From contig PXEJ01000048.1 of the NCBI GenBank assembly GCA_003566215.1, forward strand, positions 1-12,454: DNA of 12,454 nucleotides. Direction: 5' to 3'. Origin of the DNA: Cyanobacteria bacterium T3Sed10_376R1m (GTDB lineage: Bacteria > Cyanobacteriota > Cyanobacteriia > Cyanobacteriales > Cyanobacteriaceae). The position numbers were made by a program, and so were the translations under genes. Below, piece after piece: positions 1-6,886 of the stretch (position 1 is the stretch's first letter; each line of letters opens with the position of its first letter). The notes beneath the pieces were generated by a model. That model did no database searches and had not been told where the DNA came from. It saw only the letters and a list, made by a program, of their open reading frames with translations.

Positions 1-1
1 A

Positions 2-166
2 GTAGTAGCAGAAAACACCAGCGAAGAAAAAACCGCCGCCCGTCGTCAAAAAGACATGAAATCCCCCCAACAAGGAGAAATTATTCCCTTATCCTATGGA
101 AAATCCCAAAAAAATGATAGTCTTAAAGCCGCAGAATCTTCCTTAGATTGGGATAAAAAAGATTAA
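2..166 (+). CDS. C-terminal end of an unidentified protein (5' truncated by window edge)
   Basis: An open frame runs in from the left edge and ends at TAA 164-166, giving 54 residues that begin VVAENTSEEK and end LDWDKKD. The tail is strongly charged, rich in Lys, Glu, Asp, Ser and Gln, and has no hydrophobic segment, so it looks like a disordered C-terminus rather than a folded domain. I do not recognise the family. It is read as coding because the frame is open from the edge to the stop, its composition is protein-like, and it ends exactly where the convergent pentapeptide gene ends: the two TAA stops overlap in the TTAA at 163-166. The protein's function and full length cannot be told from this fragment. 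Confidence 0.55.
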   Translation, partial: VVAENTSEEKTAARRQKDMKSPQQGEIIPLSYGKSQKNDSLKAAESSLDWDKKD

Positions 167-1197
167 CTGACAAAAATAGCCTTATTTATCTGTTCTTGAG
201 ATAAACTGGTGTTAGTTAAATTCGTCTTCGTTAAATTAGCCCCAGTAACATCCGCACCAATCAAATTAGCCAGAGCCAAACTAGCGGACTGTAAATTCGC
301 ATTAGTCAGATTAGCCCCTTCAAGATAAGCACCAGTTAAATCAGCCCCATTGAGTTTTGCATAACTCAAATTAGCCTCACTCAAATCAATATCAGTTAAA
401 TCAGCCCCCCGTAAATTAGCATATTTCAAATTAGCACTACTGAGTTTCAACCCACTCAAGTTAGCCCCTGTCAAATTCCCCCCCGCAAAATCTGTCAAAA
501 TATTTAACCCAGCAATATCTACTAAATCGGTAAAATTATCCGATGGAGTTTGATAAATAAACTGTAAAGTATTCTTCAACTCCTTCATTTGTTCCGCCGT
601 TAAAATTTCCCTCTGCTCACTTATCAAAGAATTAACTCCAGATTCATCGGAAGTATAAATTCCTTGGCTAACAAAAGGATTTAACTTAGTTTCCCAAATA
701 AATTTAGCCAATTTACGTTCTAAAACTCCATGTTTATTGGGAGTAATATTATGGAGCCATAATCCTTCTATCTCGATTAAATACACATGGGCAAGTTTAC
801 TTTTTAATCTTGCTGTTAACTTGTAGGGAGAAGATTTAACCTCAATTACACCCAAAACAATATTAACTAAATTACCATTCAAATATTTTGTATCAGGTTG
901 ATGTCTAACTTCCCAAGAGGGGTGTCGGGAAAAAGGATTGTTAATCTTATAAATTAATTCTGAATCAATTTCTCTTGTTTCAACAAAACTAATATTTTCT
1001 AAATCTAATTCTAACTTTAATGCCCTTAGACCAAACTTAAGTTTGCCACCAAGTAAATTACTTTCTTGAAAAGAAAAATTTAAGTTAAGACACACCTCAA
1101 ACTGATTCTGAGTATCTGCCACAGGAATAAGATGTAATTCCATCGATAAACAATCTGGGCATTGGTTCTGACATTGTAATAACTGATACTCTGACAT
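163..1197 (-). CDS. Pentapeptide-repeat protein with a distinct N-terminal domain
   Basis: 344 residues from an ATG start. Residues about 237-333 are near-continuous A(D/N)LXX pentapeptides (for example ANLSG, ADLTG, ANLTN), roughly 19 units. They should form a right-handed quadrilateral beta-helix of about five coils, capped by a short tail SQEQINKAIFVS. The first 175 residues are a separate domain I do not recognise. It opens with a CxxxCxxC cluster (C9, C13, C16) and then alternates hydrophobic strands with basic loops. A polar linker (about 180-235) joins the two parts. No signal peptide or membrane helix is seen. Pentapeptide proteins are very common in cyanobacteria and mostly have no assigned biochemical role; the fold usually serves as a scaffold. 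The gene lies 84 bp after the DUF938 gene, too far to assume one operon, and converges on the plus-strand gene at the left edge. Confidence 0.85.
   Translation of the reverse strand: MSEYQLLQCQNQCPDCLSMELHLIPVADTQNQFEVCLNLNFSFQESNLLGGKLKFGLRALKLELDLENISFVETREIDSELIYKINNPFSRHPSWEVRHQPDTKYLNGNLVNIVLGVIEVKSSPYKLTARLKSKLAHVYLIEIEGLWLHNITPNKHGVLERKLAKFIWETKLNPFVSQGIYTSDESGVNSLISEQREILTAEQMKELKNTLQFIYQTPSDNFTDLVDIAGLNILTDFAGGNLTGANLSGLKLSSANLKYANLRGADLTDIDLSEANLSYAKLNGADLTGAYLEGANLTNANLQSASLALANLIGADVTGANLTKTNLTNTSLSQEQINKAIFVS
199..489 (-). repeat. 15-bp periodic coding repeat (pentapeptide region)
   Basis: The stretch encoding residues about 237-333 of the pentapeptide protein is degenerate at a 15-bp period. 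On the plus strand the words AAATTAGCC and AAATCAGCC recur in register. This is the DNA image of the A(N/D)LXX protein repeat and could allow expansion or contraction by slippage. Confidence 0.7.
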
Positions 1198-1281
1198 CGT
1201 TTTAACTAAATCACCTGTAATCTTAACTGTATTCCATCACAATATCATTTCTACCAGAAAAACTAGATTTGATCACAAAAT

Positions 1282-1890
1282 TTAACAAATTTTTGCAAAA
1301 ATTACCGATAAATTATTGCTAGGCATCTCTAGCACTGCTTGTAATTTTAACTGGTGTTTTTTGGCAACTTCTACCACTGTTTCTAAATTTCTTACTCCCC
1401 ATGTTGGATTTTGAGCTTGTAAATATTGATCGAAGTTTTCGTTACTGCTTGTGGTGTGGCGATTGTGGCGTTTATAAGCACCATAAAGGTATAAGATTCC
1501 TTCTGGTTTGAGAATTTCACCTGCTCCTTTCATTAAACCCAAACAGGCTTCCCAGGGGGCTATGTGAATCATGTTAATACAAATAACACTATTGATATTT
1601 TTATCTTTCAAGGAGTCAAACCAAGAAGGTGTTGTAACATCTAAATAGAAGGGTGGTTGAATATTTTTCGCTTTACTGTCATTACTCCAAGCCTCAATAC
1701 TTTCAAGGGCATTGGGATTAATATCTGAGGGTAACCAAAGATTACGAGGAAAGTGGGGAGCAAAATAAACACAATGTTCCCCTGTACCACTTGATATTTC
1801 CAGAATGTTTCCTTGTTTAGGAAGATACTTTTTTAATACGGGTAAAATAAAGTTTTTATTTTTTTGGGTGGCTGGTGCAAATTGTTTCAT
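1282..1890 (-). CDS. DUF938 family SAM-dependent methyltransferase
   Basis: 202 residues from the ATG at 1888-1890. A TTG one codon upstream (1891-1893) could also start but is less likely. The protein shows a class I methyltransferase core. The SAM-binding loop is LEISSGTGEH at residues 30-39, an acidic residue follows strand 2 at D57 in PSDINP, and there is a motif at 105-113 (INMIHIAPW) typical of DUF938. The length matches the family (about 200 residues), so it is intact. The substrate is unknown; the human relative METTL26 is also uncharacterised. It is predicted to be soluble and cytoplasmic. The start lies 5 nt after the pdxJ stop with no clear Shine-Dalgarno, so translation coupled to pdxJ in a two-gene operon is likely. 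No link to vitamin B6 chemistry is evident beyond position. Confidence 0.85.
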   Translation of the reverse strand: MKQFAPATQKNKNFILPVLKKYLPKQGNILEISSGTGEHCVYFAPHFPRNLWLPSDINPNALESIEAWSNDSKAKNIQPPFYLDVTTPSWFDSLKDKNINSVICINMIHIAPWEACLGLMKGAGEILKPEGILYLYGAYKRHNRHTTSSNENFDQYLQAQNPTWGVRNLETVVEVAKKHQLKLQAVLEMPSNNLSVIFAKIC

Positions 1891-1895
1891 CAAAG

Positions 1896-2618
1896 CTAAA
1901 GTTGATTTCTCATAGCTAATTTCATTTCTTTGACGGCTCTTTCTAAACCTACTAAAACAGCACGGCTGATAATACTATGACCAATATTTAATTCTTCTAT
2001 TCCCTCAATACAAGCTACGGGGTAAACATTCCAATAGGTTAAACCATGACCAGCATTCACTCTTAAGCCTAAGTCAAGAGCTTGTTTTGTCCCTATTTCA
2101 AGGGCTTTTAACTCTTTTAACTCAATTTCTGGGTTAGTTGCATCAGCATATTTACCGGTGTGTAACTCAATAAAAAGAGCTTTAGTTTTTGCGGCTGCTT
2201 CAATTTGTATTTTGTCGGCATCAATAAACCAACTTACGGGGATATTGGCATCTTGTAAGCGACTCACAACATCGGTGAAACGGCTTAAGTTATTGGCAAT
2301 ATCAATGCCTCCTTCGGTGGTTACTTCTTCTCTTTTTTCGGGAACTAGGGTTACGTAATCGGGTTTGATATTGAGGGCAATATCAATCATTTCTTCGGTG
2401 GGTGCCATCTCTAAGTTTAGATGGGTTCTGACTGTCTGTCTTAACAGTTTAACATCCCTATCTTGAATATGTCGTCTATCTTCTCTGAGATGGGCGGTAA
2501 TGCCATCGGCTCCGGCTAATTCCGCTAAAACCGATGCCCCCACTGGATCTGGTTCTACGGTGCGACGGGCTTGGCGTATAGTAGCCACATGATCAATGTT
2601 TACTCCTAGGGTTAGCAT
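1896..2618 (-). CDS. pdxJ: Pyridoxine 5'-phosphate synthase PdxJ
   Basis: 240 residues, the usual length. PdxJ condenses 3-amino-2-oxopropyl phosphate with 1-deoxy-D-xylulose 5-phosphate to give pyridoxine 5'-phosphate, the ring-closing step of the DXP-dependent vitamin B6 route, in the cytoplasm. It is a TIM barrel. The N-terminus [15 protein letters not shown] is diagnostic, as are HLREDRRHI (H43), the E70 position in THLNLEMAP, and [11 protein letters not shown] (H191). These match the catalytic His45, Glu72 and His193 of the E. coli enzyme with a two-residue shift. The C-terminus has the phosphate-binding [11 protein letters not shown]. The ATG start is supported by a strong GAGGAG ribosome site six bases upstream. 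It is followed almost without gap by the DUF938 gene. The partner PdxA is not in the window. Confidence 0.97.
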   Translation of the reverse strand: MLTLGVNIDHVATIRQARRTVEPDPVGASVLAELAGADGITAHLREDRRHIQDRDVKLLRQTVRTHLNLEMAPTEEMIDIALNIKPDYVTLVPEKREEVTTEGGIDIANNLSRFTDVVSRLQDANIPVSWFIDADKIQIEAAAKTKALFIELHTGKYADATNPEIELKELKALEIGTKQALDLGLRVNAGHGLTYWNVYPVACIEGIEELNIGHSIISRAVLVGLERAVKEMKLAMRNQL

Positions 2619-2624
2619 TTTTTT

Positions 2625-2630
2625 CTCCTC
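2625..2630 (-). promoter_or_regulatory. Shine-Dalgarno of pdxJ
   Basis: GAGGAG on the minus strand, 6 nt before the pdxJ ATG. It is the clearest ribosome-binding site in the window; most other genes here show weak or no Shine-Dalgarno. It fixes the pdxJ start. Confidence 0.8.
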
Positions 2631-2675
2631 AATCTAGCTCTATACTTTCTTTTTTCTGCTCATTTGTGTTGAGTT

Positions 2676-2693
2676 TAAGGGCGATCGCCCTTA
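2676..2693. repeat. HIP1 octamer inside an 18-bp perfect palindrome
   Basis: TAAGGGCGATCGCCCTTA is its own reverse complement and centres on the HIP1 site GCGATCGC (2681-2688). It lies between the 48-aa gene and pdxJ, where a transcript would fold it into a 7-bp stem with a GATC loop. There is no following T-tract on either strand, so it is not a standard terminator. It is the only HIP1 copy of the nine outside a gene. The others start at 3009, 3729, 5397, 5832, 6941, 7559, 9019 and 11516. The copy at 3009 also sits in a 16-bp perfect palindrome (3005-3020). Confidence 0.85.
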
Positions 2694-2709
2694 CTAGGAA
2701 GTGATTTAT

Positions 2710-2856
2710 TTATGAGTTTTGCTTTTTTACTTGAATTTGGTGTAGTAAAAGCTCAATTTCTGCTTCTAGGTGAATGTATTTTGCTTGTTGATCGGCATTA
2801 TAGGCTTTTTGTAGTTGCTCGATGTTATAGCTTTTGGATTTAATTTTAGTTGTCAT
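2710..2856 (-). CDS. Small 48-residue helical protein, unidentified
   Basis: ATG 2854-2856 to TAA 2710-2712. The protein begins MTTKIKSKSYNIEQLQKAYN, continues with ADQQAKYIHLEAEIELLLHQ and ends IQVKKQNS. After a short basic N-terminus, residues about 12-43 have no Pro or Gly and place Leu, Ile, Ala and Tyr at heptad-like spacing, so a single amphipathic helix or short coiled coil is predicted. There is no signal peptide or membrane span. The composition is that of a real protein rather than random AT-rich translation. It lies in the 344-bp gap between the ClC gene and pdxJ, on the same strand as both, with no clear Shine-Dalgarno. I believe small Gln/Leu-rich proteins of this type are conserved in cyanobacteria but cannot name this one. 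Cyanobacterial small regulators of similar size exist, for example the 48-aa ATP-synthase inhibitor AtpTheta of Synechocystis; equivalence is untested. Confidence 0.65.
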   Translation of the reverse strand: MTTKIKSKSYNIEQLQKAYNADQQAKYIHLEAEIELLLHQIQVKKQNS

Positions 2857-2887
2857 AAAGTATAAATGCTTATTTTCTTTATTAAAG

Positions 2888-2910
2888 TTAAGTAACTGAT
2901 TGTAACTTAA
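2888..2910. promoter_or_regulatory. Imperfect 23-bp dyad upstream of the 48-aa gene
   Basis: TTAAGT and ACTTAA arms (2888-2893 and 2905-2910) flank an inner AC...GT pair with one mismatch on each side, giving two-fold symmetry about position 2899. It lies 31 bp before the small-gene ATG and 52 bp after the ClC stop, where an operator could sit. It contains GTA-N8-TAA, one base off the NtcA consensus GTA-N8-TAC. No convincing -10/-35 pair was found beside it, so a regulatory role is inference. The rest of the 344-bp gap holds only the small gene, the HIP1 palindrome and the pdxJ ribosome site. Confidence 0.3.
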
Positions 2911-2962
2911 AATTACATCATATATTATTTATTAAGAAAAGTAAAGAAAAGTTTAGCTTAAT

Positions 2963-5611
2963 TCACGAGGGTAAACGGATTAAAATAACTGTGGTTTCGA
3001 GTTTAGATGCGATCGCATCTGGTATATTTCCATTAATGGTCTGTTTTAAAAGACTATCCCTAGAAGCGCCGATAATTACCAACTCTGCTTGTTGATTTTG
3101 TGCCACTAGACGAATACCATCGACAATGGAGTTAGATTGAATGGATAGGGCTTTGACGGGGGTATCTAATTGAGATTGTAATTGTTTTACTCCTAAATAT
3201 AAATCTTCACAGTTGGCTTTTTTCTCGCTGGCGGGATAAACTTTTGCTAACCAAACAGGGGGTAATTTCCCCTTGAGATAAACGTTTAAAAATGCGGGTA
3301 ATAACTTCAACCCTTCTTGGGCGTTAGGTCCTCCTGCCATTGGTACTAAACAACTACCTTTAGCTATTAAGTTATGAGGGTAGGAATAGCTATGACCAAG
3401 TTTAATTAAGATTAATTCACAGGGAGCTTGGGTAATTAAATTATCCACTAAGTGGGAGAAAATAAATTCTCGAGAGGGTGAGTTTTTCCCCCATCCCATC
3501 ACCAATAAATTAATATATTCTCTCTTAATTATTTCTAATAATAATCCTGTGCGGTGATGGGTAATAATGATTCTTGTATGGGTAGGCACCCTTGACTTTT
3601 TACCTATTTTTTCTAGGGCATTCATCAAGTTTCTAGCAGATTTTGTCTCTACATAGGTGGTATGGGGATCTAAATGTTTAGCAATTTTAAGTACCTTAAT
3701 AAACTCTATTTCATAGTTTAGGTGAAGGGCGATCGCCACAGCAATTCTTGCCAAACTCTCGTAATCATCTTCTGTGGTAACAGGGACTAAAATTGATCCT
3801 TTGCCGGTAGAAGGAGAACGAGTTTGATAAACTGTATAATTAACTTGAGGCTTAATGGCCACATCTGCCTTTAATTCATCCACCTCCACTCGAATAATAT
3901 CAGTACGGGTAATAATACCGACTAAGCGGAAATCCTGAATCACAGGTAAGCGAGACAATTGATAACGATTAAGTAAATATAAAACATCGCTCAAAGAGGC
4001 ATGACTTTTCACCGTAATGGGGTTAGGAGTCATAATCTCATGGGTAAGTAGCAAAGAAGAAGGATTGCGCACCTTAACCAAATCTGATTGAGTGACAATG
4101 CCCAAAATTTTTCCATTTTCTACCACGGGAAAACCACGATGGGAAGACAAAGACATCAACTCCAATAAATCTACTACCCGAAGATTGGGGGTAACAGTTT
4201 CTACCTGAGTTTTCATCACTTGGGCGGCGGTTAACTTTCGTAAAAAATGTTTGGAGGAATTAATCTCATTATTTTCATCATTTAAGTCAAAACCCATATG
4301 ATGTAATAAATGTTGATCCATGGAGCCTTTTTCAATGGCTTCTCCGCTAATATAAGCCACCGCACAGGTAATCATTAAGGGTAAAACTAAGTTAAAATTA
4401 GCGTTTAACTCAAATATCATAACAATAGCCGTAACGGGTACCCGTACAACCCCCGTAAAAAAAGCTCCCATCCCAGCCAAGGCAAAGGTAGCCCTAGTGT
4501 CCATTCCTGTAAAAAACAGGGCAACATCCCCAGTGAGGTAACCTAAGGCTGAGCCCATAATTAAAGCAGGGGCAAATAATCCTCCGGGAGCACCAGAACC
4601 AGCGGCGATAATGGTCAGGATAAAATGAGCGCTTAAAACTAAGGCAGTTTGTTGCCATGCCAACTCTCCCCTGATTAAAAATTCCCTTAAACCTGCATTA
4701 TCTCGGAAATAAGGGGGCAGTAAGGCGATAATGGTACAACAAATAAAACTGGTTAATCCTATTTTTAACCAAAGAGGAATTTTTATTTTTTCTTGAAATT
4801 GGACACTTTTTAAAATTCCTTTGTTGAACAATGCCCCAAGTATTCCCCCTAGAATACCTAAAATTAAATATAAGGGAATATCTTGGGGACTAAAATTAAT
4901 ACTATCAACGGGTAAAAGGCTAGAGGGTATTTGTAAATCTGGGGATTGTAAAATGAGGGAAACTACTCCCCCAGTAAAAGATGCGACGATGGCGGTTTCT
5001 AGGGTTAAATGGGAAACATCCCTCATTAATTCTTCAATGACGAACATTATCCCGGCTATGGGGGTATTAAACCCAGCGGCAAGACCGGCGGCAGCCCCGG
5101 CGGCAATCATCTGGCGACGATGTTCTGGGGATGTGGGTACTAAACGGGTTAGTTGGGCGGCTAAAGCTGCTCCAATGTGTACGGTAGGACTTCTACGCCC
5201 CAATGTGATGCCACTGCCTAAGATTAAGATAGTGCCGATGATTTTAACCACAGCAACCCTTAGGGACAGGGGAATCGGATAATTAGCAAGGGATGCTTTT
5301 ACTTGGGGAATGCCTCCTCCCCCGGCACTAGGTGAGCCATATTCGAGCAATAAACCGGCTATTATCCCTAAGGTTAGACCAAAAAAAGGAAGAATTGCGA
5401 TCGCACTCCACTCATTAACTAAATTGAGACGAATTCCTCCTAACCAGCCGATGCCCTGCTTTAGTAGTAGAGCCGAGGAGGCGGAGAAAATCCCAACTAA
5501 CGCCGCTTCAGCAAGGGCGTAACGAGTAGAAGTTGAGCTGCTGGCAAGGTGACGAGATTTGAACCAAGCTAACAACTTGCCATAGATTTTGGGCGGTGAT
5601 AACTTATCCAC
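2963..5611 (-). CDS. ClC-family anion channel/transporter with CBS pair and two Usp domains
   Basis: 882 residues in four parts: a ClC membrane core (about 30-435), two CBS domains (about 462-515 and 524-578) and two universal-stress-protein domains (about 605-738 and 752-880). The ClC signatures are GGGGIP (97-102), GRRSPTVHIG (138-147), the internal glutamate pair in FVIEEL (190-195), GSGAPGGLFAP (338-348) and VRVPVTAIVMIFEL (389-402). It is predicted to move chloride or another anion across the cytoplasmic or thylakoid membrane, with the CBS/Usp tail sensing nucleotides in the cytoplasm. By eye the three anion-coordinating residues of E. coli ClC are all replaced (Ser107 to Gly99, gating Glu148 to Arg140, Tyr445 to about Met431), while the internal Glu203 equivalent is kept. 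GTG is the only reasonable start, because an in-frame TGA stands two codons upstream (5615-5617). The gene follows sqdX by 48 bp. Confidence 0.92.
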   Translation of the reverse strand: MDKLSPPKIYGKLLAWFKSRHLASSSTSTRYALAEAALVGIFSASSALLLKQGIGWLGGIRLNLVNEWSAIAILPFFGLTLGIIAGLLLEYGSPSAGGGGIPQVKASLANYPIPLSLRVAVVKIIGTILILGSGITLGRRSPTVHIGAALAAQLTRLVPTSPEHRRQMIAAGAAAGLAAGFNTPIAGIMFVIEELMRDVSHLTLETAIVASFTGGVVSLILQSPDLQIPSSLLPVDSINFSPQDIPLYLILGILGGILGALFNKGILKSVQFQEKIKIPLWLKIGLTSFICCTIIALLPPYFRDNAGLREFLIRGELAWQQTALVLSAHFILTIIAAGSGAPGGLFAPALIMGSALGYLTGDVALFFTGMDTRATFALAGMGAFFTGVVRVPVTAIVMIFELNANFNLVLPLMITCAVAYISGEAIEKGSMDQHLLHHMGFDLNDENNEINSSKHFLRKLTAAQVMKTQVETVTPNLRVVDLLELMSLSSHRGFPVVENGKILGIVTQSDLVKVRNPSSLLLTHEIMTPNPITVKSHASLSDVLYLLNRYQLSRLPVIQDFRLVGIITRTDIIRVEVDELKADVAIKPQVNYTVYQTRSPSTGKGSILVPVTTEDDYESLARIAVAIALHLNYEIEFIKVLKIAKHLDPHTTYVETKSARNLMNALEKIGKKSRVPTHTRIIITHHRTGLLLEIIKREYINLLVMGWGKNSPSREFIFSHLVDNLITQAPCELILIKLGHSYSYPHNLIAKGSCLVPMAGGPNAQEGLKLLPAFLNVYLKGKLPPVWLAKVYPASEKKANCEDLYLGVKQLQSQLDTPVKALSIQSNSIVDGIRLVAQNQQAELVIIGASRDSLLKQTINGNIPDAIASKLETTVILIRLPS

Positions 5612-5659
5612 GATTCATAGTTTATATAGGTGGATAGGGCGGGAAAGATTAATTATCCA

Positions 5660-6805
5660 TTAGCCGACTTTCAAGGGGGAGGAGGGAGACTCAACTCCAG
5701 ACACTACCTCTTGATAAAAGCTTTGTAATTGCTTGGTAGCAGAGGCCCAGTTCCATTTTTCAGCCTCTAAACGAGCATTTTGTCTTAATAGCTCTCTTTC
5801 GTTTTTATGAGCTAGTAAACGTTGGGTAGCTGCGATCGCCCCTTGGGGATCATCTGGTTCAAACATATAACCATTAACCCCATCAGTAACAATATCAGGA
5901 ATACCTCCCCGACGAGCTGCCACCACAGGACAACCAGCCGCCATGGCTTCTAACAAAACTAAACCAAGGGTTTCTGTAGAGGAAGTAAAAATAAAAGCAT
6001 CAGCTGAAGCATAAGCTGAACCTAAATCTTGCCCGTGTAGATAGCCAACAAAATGAGTATTTGTATCAGCAAAAAGTGTTTCCAACTCATCTCTAGCCGG
6101 ACCATTGCCTACAATAGCCAACCTTGCATTAGGAATACTTTGTAGCACAGGCTTAATTTTATCAATCTCCTTTTCTGCGGATACCCTACCTACATATAAT
6201 AGCAAAGGTGCATCACCATGACCCTTAGAAAGTTTATCTCGCATTTGAGCAGAGGCTAAACTAGGATGAAAAGAGTCTGTATCAACTCCCCTTTGCCACA
6301 AATCAACCCTCTCAATGCCATGATTTACTAATTCTTCAACCATTGCCGTGGAGGTACAAAGGTTTAATTTTGCTTGATTGTGGGCTAGTTTCAACAATTC
6401 CCATAAAATTCCTTCTAATGCTCCTATATTGTAATGATGGAGATATTGAGGTAAATGAGTATGATAGGAAGCCACTAGGGGAATATTTAACTTTTTAGCG
6501 TAGTAAATCCCCCCCACTCCCAACACCGCAGGATTGACTACATGAACTAAATCAGGTTTAAATCTTTGTAGGGTAAAGCGAATTGAAGGGGTAGGAATTG
6601 CTAGTTTTAACTCTGGATATAGGGGTAAAGGAATCCCTTTTATACCATGAATTTTTGCTCCTTGATACTCCTTTAAACCGCCTTCGGGGGAAAAGATTAA
6701 TACTTCGTCTCCTTGTTTTTGGAGATGTTCTACAGTATGTTTTAAACGGGTAACAATGCCGTCAACCTTGGGCAAAAATGTCTCCGTAAATAGGGCTATA
6801 CGCAT
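5660..6805 (-). CDS. sqdX: Sulfolipid synthase SqdX (UDP-sulfoquinovose:diacylglycerol glycosyltransferase)
   Basis: 381 residues, a GT4-family GT-B glycosyltransferase. SqdX transfers sulfoquinovose from UDP-sulfoquinovose to diacylglycerol to make the thylakoid lipid SQDG, acting at the membrane surface. The N-terminal acceptor domain starts MRIALFTETFLPKVDGIVTR, characteristic of SqdX/SQD2, with the family motif VASYHTHLPQYLHHY at 111-125. The C-terminal donor domain has LLLYVGRVSAEKEID (R207, K212) and the EX7E motif ETLGLVLLE (E278, E286), then EAMAAGCPVVAARRGGIPDIV. It appears intact. The last dozen residues are a Ser/Pro-rich variable tail. The UDP-sulfoquinovose synthase gene sqdB is not in this window. 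A weak promoter and a small hairpin precede the ATG. clc follows 48 bp downstream with no terminator between them, so the two may be co-transcribed. Confidence 0.93.
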   Translation of the reverse strand: MRIALFTETFLPKVDGIVTRLKHTVEHLQKQGDEVLIFSPEGGLKEYQGAKIHGIKGIPLPLYPELKLAIPTPSIRFTLQRFKPDLVHVVNPAVLGVGGIYYAKKLNIPLVASYHTHLPQYLHHYNIGALEGILWELLKLAHNQAKLNLCTSTAMVEELVNHGIERVDLWQRGVDTDSFHPSLASAQMRDKLSKGHGDAPLLLYVGRVSAEKEIDKIKPVLQSIPNARLAIVGNGPARDELETLFADTNTHFVGYLHGQDLGSAYASADAFIFTSSTETLGLVLLEAMAAGCPVVAARRGGIPDIVTDGVNGYMFEPDDPQGAIAATQRLLAHKNERELLRQNARLEAEKWNWASATKQLQSFYQEVVSGVESPSSPLKVG

Positions 6806-6812
6806 AAATAAA

Positions 6813-6828
6813 GATTAAGTGGTTAATC
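6813..6828 (-). promoter_or_regulatory. Small hairpin in the sqdX leader
   Basis: GATTAA-GTGG-TTAATC on the plus strand gives a 6-bp stem with a 4-nt loop that ends 7 nt before the sqdX ATG, covering the place where a ribosome would land. The stem is AT-rich and therefore weak. It may tune initiation or be chance. Confidence 0.3.
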
Positions 6829-6839
6829 GTCAATTTTAA

Positions 6840-6869
6840 GTTATAACTATACCTTAAGTTTGCTCACAA
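6840..6869 (-). promoter_or_regulatory. Candidate sqdX promoter
   Basis: On the minus strand TTGTGA (6864-6869) and TATAAC (6840-6845) are separated by 18 bp, matching the sigma-70 consensus at 4/6 and 5/6. Transcription would start near 6833, placing the 6813-6828 hairpin at the very 5' end of the message. It sits in the 81-bp gap after the HcyBio gene. Confidence 0.35.
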
Positions 6870-6886
6870 TATTAGCTAGTTTTTTT

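Noticed and set aside
199..489. Periodic plus-strand AAATTAGCC words as a CRISPR array or tandem-repeat locus
   Set aside because: The 15-bp period is in frame with the pentapeptide code of the minus-strand gene, and there are no spacers.
1891..1893. TTG one codon upstream of the DUF938 ATG as the start
   Set aside because: It adds only one residue, has no better ribosome site, and ATG is the more likely initiator.
2158..2358. Plus-strand open frame inside pdxJ
   Set aside because: It lies entirely antisense to a fully conserved gene and its translation resembles no protein.
2676..2693. HIP1 palindrome as an intrinsic terminator of the 48-aa gene
   Set aside because: There is no T-run after the stem on either strand; kept only as a repeat and possible RNA hairpin.
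4821..5522. Two plus-strand open frames (4821-5282 and 5310-5522) opposite clc
   Set aside because: They are antisense to conserved ClC membrane segments; the Pro/Arg/Ala-rich translations reflect the reverse of the helix codons.
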